64,000 nucleotides of DNA from Comamonadaceae bacterium (GTDB lineage Bacteria; Pseudomonadota; Gammaproteobacteria; Burkholderiales; Burkholderiaceae_C), in contig JAIYBZ010000024.1 of NCBI GenBank assembly GCA_027488255.1, positions 1 to 64,000 on the forward strand. The letters are read 5' to 3'. The notes below the pieces were generated by a model. That model worked only from the letters and a program-made list of their open reading frames with translations. It was not told where the DNA came from and ran no database searches. Of this stretch, positions 58,905 through 64,000 are shown in pieces. Positions within the stretch are counted from its first letter, which is position 1. Every line of letters begins with the position of its first letter. A program made the position numbers and the translations under genes.

Positions 58905-58929
58905 TGACGGGCTAAAAAAAGGATCGTAA

Positions 58930-59580
58930 ATGTTGGATGCGTTGATTGTTCATTCGGTGTTGGTGGTTTTGGTGCTGCTGTCCGTGGTGACGTGGACATT
59001 GGCTTGGTTGAAACTGCGGCAAAACCAAAAAGCCGTGAGCGAGATGAAAAACTTTGAACAACAGTTTTTCAATGTGCGCGATTGGGCGCAGCTCAAAGTT
59101 TTGTTGCAAACCGCGCAGGGGCCGTTGGCCAGCATGGCTGTTGCGGGGGTTGACGCGGTGGAAGACTTGCAATCCAGCGGGCCGAGCGAGCTGATTGATC
59201 CTCAGTTGGTGGTCGAGCGCGTCTTGCAGCAAGCTTTGCAAGAACAGTTGCGCGCGCAAGAGCGCGGCTTGTCAGAGTTGGCCACCATTGGTTCCATCTC
59301 GCCTTTTGTGGGGCTTTTTGGAACGGTGTGGGGCATCATGAATGCGCTCAAAAACATTGGGGAGTCCGGGCAAGCCAGCATCGATGTGGTGGCCGGCCCC
59401 GTGGGCGAGGCCTTGATCGCCACCGCCGTGGGCATTGCAGTGGCCGTGCCTGCGGTGTTGTTTTACAACTTGCTGTTGCGAAAGCAAAAACTGCGGGTCA
59501 CGCAAATGGAGGCATTTGCCGATGCTTTTGCCCGTTTGGCGATGAAATATCTCTCCACACACTCAGGAGTCGGCCGATGA
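58930..59580 (+). CDS. exbB: ExbB proton channel subunit
   Basis: 216 residues, MotA/TolQ/ExbB family. Three membrane segments: about 4-24, about 120-142 (IGSISPFVGLFGTVWGIMNAL) and about 160-180. Uses the proton gradient to drive TonB. Located 25 bases after tonB and overlapping exbD by four bases (ATGA). ExbB rather than TolQ is favoured by the tonB neighbour; no tolA, tolB or pal is near. Confidence 0.94.
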   Translation: MLDALIVHSVLVVLVLLSVVTWTLAWLKLRQNQKAVSEMKNFEQQFFNVRDWAQLKVLLQTAQGPLASMAVAGVDAVEDLQSSGPSELIDPQLVVERVLQQALQEQLRAQERGLSELATIGSISPFVGLFGTVWGIMNALKNIGESGQASIDVVAGPVGEALIATAVGIAVAVPAVLFYNLLLRKQKLRVTQMEAFADAFARLAMKYLSTHSGVGR

Positions 59581-59987
59581 GCATGCGCAGTTCGGGGGAT
59601 TCTGAAGGCGCCATTGCCGAGATCAATGTCACGCCATTGGTCGATGTGATGTTGGTTTTGTTGATTATCTTTATCGTGACTGCGCCCATGATCACGCCGC
59701 AGGCCATGAAAATCAATTTGCCGCAAACGGACCGCGTGGTGCAACGCGACCAAGCCAAAAATGAGGTCTTAGTGGTGTCAAAAGACGGCGCTTTGAACTA
59801 CAAAGGAGTGCCAATCACCGATGCCGGGCTTCAGTCTCTGATGCTCACCGACGGAAAATCGCCCCATTTTCAGTTGCAAGTGCAAGCCGACGAGGCGGTG
59901 CCTTATGGCCGAATTGCCCAAATCATGGCTTGGGCCCAAACGGCAGGATTACAGAAACTCACATTTATAACGGTACCCAACCGTTGA
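59577..59987 (+). CDS. exbD: ExbD proton channel subunit
   Basis: 136 residues, ExbD/TolR family. One membrane segment with the conserved aspartate in INVTPLVDVMLVLLIIFIV, then a periplasmic domain. Last gene of the tonB-exbB-exbD operon, 76 bases before the TpsB gene; that gap is strongly AT-rich. Confidence 0.95.
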   Translation: MSMRSSGDSEGAIAEINVTPLVDVMLVLLIIFIVTAPMITPQAMKINLPQTDRVVQRDQAKNEVLVVSKDGALNYKGVPITDAGLQSLMLTDGKSPHFQLQVQADEAVPYGRIAQIMAWAQTAGLQKLTFITVPNR

Positions 59988-60051
59988 AATTATCGATTTT
60001 GTTGAAAATGAATTCTTTAGGTTTTTTTGGGTAAGGAATTGATATTTTCAT

Positions 60052-60074
60052 AATATTCGTAATATGCGAATATT
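60052..60074 (+). promoter_or_regulatory. Perfect inverted repeat around the TpsB start codon
   Basis: AATATTCG (60052-60059) and CGAATATT (60067-60074) with a seven-base spacer whose last three bases are the ATG at 60064-60066. As RNA this is an AU-rich hairpin with the start codon in the loop. No Shine-Dalgarno lies close; AAGG at 60033 is far. Confidence 0.6.
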
Positions 60075-61863
60075 GTGCCTACATTTTTGCCCGAGGGTTT
60101 TAGCGATCGCCGTCTTGCTTTGGTTTGCAAAAGCAGGATGGGCGCAGCCCGTGCAATACCCGCCTGATCGCGCGGGTCAGTTGATGCAGCAATTGCAAAA
60201 CGATCCGAATTTAAAAGGCGGAACGCCACCTGCATTGCCCAAATTAGCGCCCTCCAATTCGCAGCCTTCATCGGTGGGTCGAGCGGCTCCTGGCGAAGAC
60301 ACTTTTTTCTTCAAGTCGGTGGTGGTCTCGGGTAACACCTTGGTCAACACGTCGCAGATCGAGTTGTTGTTGGCCCCATGGTTGGGCAAAGACATCAGCC
60401 TTTCGCAACTTCAACAAGCCGTTGCACAAATATCAGCTTTGTACAGAGATCAAGGCTGGTTGGCGCAAGCGACCTTGCCCGATCAAGATGTCTCGGACGG
60501 GCATGTGAAGGTGGTGGTGGTCGAAGGCAAGTTGGGCCAAGTGCTCTTGCAGTGGGAAGAGCAAAAACCTCAATTGGGCGCCTTCATTCGCAGGCGCATT
60601 CCCGCGCTGATCCAGCACTACTTGCCGATTGGCAAGACCATTTATTTCAATGACATGGACAAGGCCTTGCTGTTGGCCGGCGATCTGCCGGGCACGGCGG
60701 TCTCGGGCAGTTTGCAAGCCGGTAAAGTGCCGGGCACCTCCGACCTGCTGGTCAAGGTGGACAGCACGCCGATGGTGGTGGGGCAGGTCAGCACCGACAA
60801 CATGGGCAGCCGCTCCACTGGGGTGGTGCGCTTGAACGCGCAGGTGCAGCTGAACTCGCCTTTGGGCACAGGCGAACAGATTTCATTTTCTGCCAGTAAA
60901 AACGCGGGCAGCACCTACGTGAATGCCGCAGTCAGCACGCCGGTGGGCTTGGAGGAATGGCGCGGCTTGATTTTCAATGCCGAAGTCAGTCGCATGGACT
61001 ACCGCATTTTGGACCAGTACAAACCAGACGGCGCACGCTTGCGACCCGAGGGCCACAGCGATGTGGTGGGCCTGCATTGGGTGGCACCTTGGGTGCGATC
61101 GGCCAACACCAATTTGAGTTTGAATTTGGGCCTCGAATACCGCAAGGCCCTGGACAAGTCAGACCTTGAAGTGCCTGGCACTTTGGGTGTGGTGCGAAAC
61201 ACCCATGTGCACAACCGCAGCTTGGCCATGAACTTCAGCCACTTGGATGGCTTCTGGGGTGGTGGCAACAACGTGGTGGGCTGGGTGGAAACGGACGGCA
61301 CGATTCGCTTGGGCCCATCGGGAGCCGCTTCGTTGGATGCCACAGAAGGCCGCACGCAAGGCGGCTTCCAGAAAAGACGCATCACGGCTTCGCGCTTGCA
61401 GTTCATCGATGGCAAGCACGCGATCTTCATGTCGGCCTCGCGCCAGTGGGCCAGCAAAAACTTGGACTCGTCAGAAAAGCTCTACCTGGGCGGCGCTTCC
61501 GGTGTGCGGGCCTTCCCCAACAGCGAGGCCGGCGGCAGCACGGGGGTGACCGCCACGCTCGAGTTGCGGCGCGAATGGAATGCCCAGTGGCAAACCACTT
61601 TGTTTTACGACTACGGTCGCATCTCGCAATACAAAGTGCCCGTGCGCGCCGATGGCACCAGTCTTCTCAATGGCGTGAGCAACGACATCATGTTGCGAGG
61701 GCGTGGCGTCTCGATGACTTATCGTTTTGTTTCTGGCGCAGAGGTCAAGGCCACGGTGGCGCGCAGGGTCTCACCCAATCCGCAACCCAGCTCAGCGGGC
61801 ACCGACAACGACGGCACCTTGCGACTCAACCGGTTCTGGCTGAACGTCAGCATGCCTTTCTAA
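60064..61863 (+). CDS. TpsB outer membrane transporter of two-partner secretion (ShlB/FhaC/HecB)
   Basis: 599 residues. Signal peptide (1-28, ending GWAQ), a Pro/Asn-rich linker, two POTRA domains (from about 80, FKSVVVSGNTLVNTSQIE), then a 16-strand barrel with the loop-6 motif in variant form, GVRAFPNSE instead of VRGY, and a C-terminal Phe. It secretes the TpsA protein encoded 13 bases downstream. The ATG at 60064 gives the signal peptide. The AT-rich upstream region and an inverted repeat around the start are unusual. Confidence 0.95.
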   Translation: MRILCLHFCPRVLAIAVLLWFAKAGWAQPVQYPPDRAGQLMQQLQNDPNLKGGTPPALPKLAPSNSQPSSVGRAAPGEDTFFFKSVVVSGNTLVNTSQIELLLAPWLGKDISLSQLQQAVAQISALYRDQGWLAQATLPDQDVSDGHVKVVVVEGKLGQVLLQWEEQKPQLGAFIRRRIPALIQHYLPIGKTIYFNDMDKALLLAGDLPGTAVSGSLQAGKVPGTSDLLVKVDSTPMVVGQVSTDNMGSRSTGVVRLNAQVQLNSPLGTGEQISFSASKNAGSTYVNAAVSTPVGLEEWRGLIFNAEVSRMDYRILDQYKPDGARLRPEGHSDVVGLHWVAPWVRSANTNLSLNLGLEYRKALDKSDLEVPGTLGVVRNTHVHNRSLAMNFSHLDGFWGGGNNVVGWVETDGTIRLGPSGAASLDATEGRTQGGFQKRRITASRLQFIDGKHAIFMSASRQWASKNLDSSEKLYLGGASGVRAFPNSEAGGSTGVTATLELRREWNAQWQTTLFYDYGRISQYKVPVRADGTSLLNGVSNDIMLRGRGVSMTYRFVSGAEVKATVARRVSPNPQPSSAGTDNDGTLRLNRFWLNVSMPF

Positions 61864-61876
61864 AGCACAGAAGACT

Positions 61877-64000
61877 GTGAACAAGGTTTACCGCGTCATC
61901 TTCAACGAAGTCACCGCCACATGGACGGTGGTGGCGGAGATTGCGCGCTCGTGCGGCAAACGCAGTTCACTCGTCAAAAAAATGGCCAAGCTGGCTGCCG
62001 TGATGGGCTTGGCCAGCCAGATGGAATTGGCAGCGGCGGGGCCGCCGGCGCCCACCGAGTTGCCCACGCAAGGGCAGGTGGCGGCAGGCATTGCGCAAAT
62101 TGGCCGAGGGGGCACAGCCAGTGCCCCGGTGCTGAACATCGACCAAAGCTCGCAGCGCGCCGTGATCAACTGGGGCACCTTCAATGTGGGGTCTTCGGGC
62201 ACGGTCAACTTCAACCAACCCAACGCCCAAGCGGCCACACTGAACCGCGTGCGCGATGCCAACCCGAGCCACATCCACGGCAAGGTCAACGCGCCCGGAC
62301 AAGTCACCTTCATCAACCCCGCTGGGGTCTACTTTGGCAAGAGCGCGGTGTTGGATGTGGGGGCCGTGACGGCCACCACCATGAGCCAAAGCGATGCCCA
62401 ATTCATGGCGGGCAAGTCAGAGTTTGCGCGCAACGGGGCCACCGGTGCGGTGGTCAACGAAGGCACCCTTCGCGCCGCCCTGGGTGGCTATGTGGCGCTG
62501 CTGGCGCCGCAGGTGCGCAACGAAGGCTTGATCGTGGCCCAACAAGGCACGGTGGTCATGGCCGGTGGCGAAGCCATCAAGCTCAACTTTGACCCCGCCA
62601 GCAAGTTGGCCAGCATCACCGTCAGCCCCAGCCTGATCGCCACCTTGGTCGAAAACAAAACCGCGGTGCAAGCGCCCGACGGCTTGATCATCCTCAGTGC
62701 CACGGCCTTGGATGCGATGACCGGCCAGATCATCAACAGCGGGCAGCTCAATGCCAGCAGTTTGACCCGTCAAGGCGGTCGTATCTTGTTGCAAAGCGGC
62801 AAGGTGCAACTCACCGCGAGCAGCGTGCTGCAAGCCCAAGGCGCCACGCAAGGCGGCGAGGTGCACATCCAGGCGCAGCGCATTGAAAACGCGGGCGTGA
62901 TCGATGTTTCCAGCACACAAGGCGCAGGCGGCAGAGTGCTGCTGCAAGCCAGCAGCACCGCGAGTGCTGTCCCCGCCGCGATCGTTGCCCCCGTCACGGG
63001 TGTTGCCATCGCGCTCGAGCCCCAGTCGCAGGTGCGTGCCGATGGGGCTGTGCGCGGCGGTGACATCAAGCTCGAGTCGGCACAGGCCGTCAAGCTGGAC
63101 AGCGCCACACTTTCGGCCAGCAGCGCGGCGGGCACCGGCGGCACGGTGGTGATGGAAGGCCGCGAGATCAGCGTGACCCACAGCCGCGTGTCGGTCGATG
63201 GCGAGACACGCGGTGGCCAAGTGCAACTGCGCGGAACACCGGGCGAACAGGTCACGTCCTCAGACCCCTTGTCGCCCTTGAGCCCGCTGCCGGGCGGCAG
63301 CAGCGTGATGATCAGTGGCAACAGCGCGGTCAGTGCCAGCGGCCGCCGCGGGCGGGGCGGGGATGTGTCGGTCACCGGCACCACCTTGACCTTGCAAGAC
63401 AACACCCGCATCGACGCCACTGGCGCCACTGGCGGAGGTGAAGTGTATGTGGGCGGCGGCTGGCAAGGCACAGGCCCACTGCCGCATGCCACCACCGTCA
63501 CCATGGGCTCCGATGTGGTGATTGACGCCAGTGCCCTCGTGCATGGGCAAGGCGGTACGGTGGTGTTGTGGAGTGACATTCACCTGAGCGATTCGGTGAC
63601 CGATGTTCAAGGCCGCATATTGGCGCGCGGAGGCTTGCTGGGCGGCGACGGTGGTCAGGTAGAAACTTCGGGCCGTTGGCTGAAGTTGGGCGATGGCATT
63701 TTTGTCTCCACCAAAGCGCCTGCAGGGCGCGATGGGGTGTGGTTGTTAGACCCTGAGGACTTGTGGATTCGAGACCCCAGTTGGAGTGGCTATGGCTACA
63801 CCACCACAGGTACCACCACCTACAACGCCTTGCCGGCGAATTCGAGTGCACCGATCTTGGTCTCAGCGACAGACACCCGTGACCGTGGGGGTGGCGTCTC
63901 AGTATTAAGAACGGACACGATCAATGCGGCTTTGGGTCAAGGCAACGTTTCCGTGGTGGCCACGGGCGCGATTGATGCCACCGGCTGGGAGGCGGGTGCT
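61877..64000 (+). CDS. TpsA exoprotein, filamentous-haemagglutinin type (3' end outside the window)
   Basis: 708 codons are seen with no stop up to the window end. The GTG start gives the extended signal peptide VNKVYRVIFNEVTATWTVVAE, then KMAKLAAVMGLASQMELAAAG. The TPS domain follows: VINWGTFNVGSSGTVNFNQP, TLNRVRDANPSHIHGKVNAPG and FINPAGVYFGKSA, the last being the NPNG-like motif of secreted haemagglutinins. Beta-helix-like repeats continue, and WLLDPEDLWIRDPS near codon 630 is typical of large adhesins and haem-binding TpsA proteins. Partner of the TpsB just upstream. The passenger function lies beyond the window. Confidence 0.93.
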   Translation, partial: MNKVYRVIFNEVTATWTVVAEIARSCGKRSSLVKKMAKLAAVMGLASQMELAAAGPPAPTELPTQGQVAAGIAQIGRGGTASAPVLNIDQSSQRAVINWGTFNVGSSGTVNFNQPNAQAATLNRVRDANPSHIHGKVNAPGQVTFINPAGVYFGKSAVLDVGAVTATTMSQSDAQFMAGKSEFARNGATGAVVNEGTLRAALGGYVALLAPQVRNEGLIVAQQGTVVMAGGEAIKLNFDPASKLASITVSPSLIATLVENKTAVQAPDGLIILSATALDAMTGQIINSGQLNASSLTRQGGRILLQSGKVQLTASSVLQAQGATQGGEVHIQAQRIENAGVIDVSSTQGAGGRVLLQASSTASAVPAAIVAPVTGVAIALEPQSQVRADGAVRGGDIKLESAQAVKLDSATLSASSAAGTGGTVVMEGREISVTHSRVSVDGETRGGQVQLRGTPGEQVTSSDPLSPLSPLPGGSSVMISGNSAVSASGRRGRGGDVSVTGTTLTLQDNTRIDATGATGGGEVYVGGGWQGTGPLPHATTVTMGSDVVIDASALVHGQGGTVVLWSDIHLSDSVTDVQGRILARGGLLGGDGGQVETSGRWLKLGDGIFVSTKAPAGRDGVWLLDPEDLWIRDPSWSGYGYTTTGTTTYNALPANSSAPILVSATDTRDRGGGVSVLRTDTINAALGQGNVSVVATGAIDATGWEAGA

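Noticed and set aside
61921..62592. A 223-codon plus-strand frame inside the TpsA gene
   Set aside because: It is in another frame; the TpsA frame carries the signal peptide and TPS domain motifs and stays open to the window end.

Overview
The window reads as an uninterrupted piece of a betaproteobacterial chromosome, most likely family Comamonadaceae (order Burkholderiales). This rests on gene order (rnpB / complete dcw cluster / RNB nuclease / tonB-like / mtgA), a dapF-DUF484-xerC block, accBC-prmA, nrdA-nrdB, an H1-like AlaLysPro-rich protein and moderately high GC. No insertion sequence, prophage, integron or CRISPR array is visible. A freshwater Limnohabitans-like organism is my best guess, from overall impression only.

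Layout. 1-3476: the 3' part of RNase P RNA, a convergent Rrf2/IscR-like regulator without cysteines, a degenerate pseudouridine-synthase-like S4 protein and a Nudix-metallo-beta-lactamase fusion. 3518-8681: dapF, DUF484, xerC, a CobW-type metal GTPase with a His-rich loop, and a DksA with a very long histone-H1-like N-terminal tail. 8932-27594: a full division and cell wall cluster, mraZ-rsmH-ftsL-ftsI-murE-murF-mraY-murD-ftsW-murG-murC-ddl-ftsQ-ftsA-ftsZ-lpxC, mostly with overlapping stop and start codons, preceded by a promoter and four 10-bp-phased MraZ boxes. 27594-35267: YqiA-like esterase, RNB exoribonuclease, TonB-like protein, mtgA, ruvC, rodA, tldD. 35343-36620: a DAHP synthase gene behind what looks like a transcription attenuator with a leader peptide carrying Phe-Phe-Tyr-Phe-Trp-Phe. 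36624-42975: mpl, an unknown gene, a TlpA-like thioredoxin, accB, accC, prmA and a DUF3426 protein. 43082-48095 (minus strand): H1-like protein, nrdB, nrdA, and an nrdA promoter embedded in two NrdR boxes. 48384-54414: ampD, a small membrane protein, a CcsA-like membrane protein, ffh, miaB, DUF2889 and an unknown gene. 54584-57489: tRNA-Met(CAT) and a two-component pair. 57501-64000: an unknown gene, tonB-exbB-exbD, and a two-partner secretion pair (TpsB, then TpsA cut by the window end).

How the genes work together. Much of the window makes and remodels peptidoglycan: DapF supplies meso-DAP, MurC-F with Ddl build the pentapeptide, MraY and MurG build lipid II, FtsI/FtsW, RodA and MtgA polymerise it, and AmpD and Mpl recycle it. 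LpxC commits to lipid A and AccB/AccC to fatty acids. NrdAB and XerC serve DNA supply and chromosome resolution.

Most interesting regions: the aromatic leader/attenuator at 35343-35473 (the best candidate for an undescribed regulatory element), the inverted repeat around the TpsB start codon, the pairing of TonB-ExbBD with the two-partner secretion genes, the H1-like tail on DksA, and the two proteins that kept their folds but lost their signature residues (the cysteine-free IscR-like regulator and the pseudouridine-synthase-like protein). All functional calls are by recognition of motifs and gene order; no database search was run.
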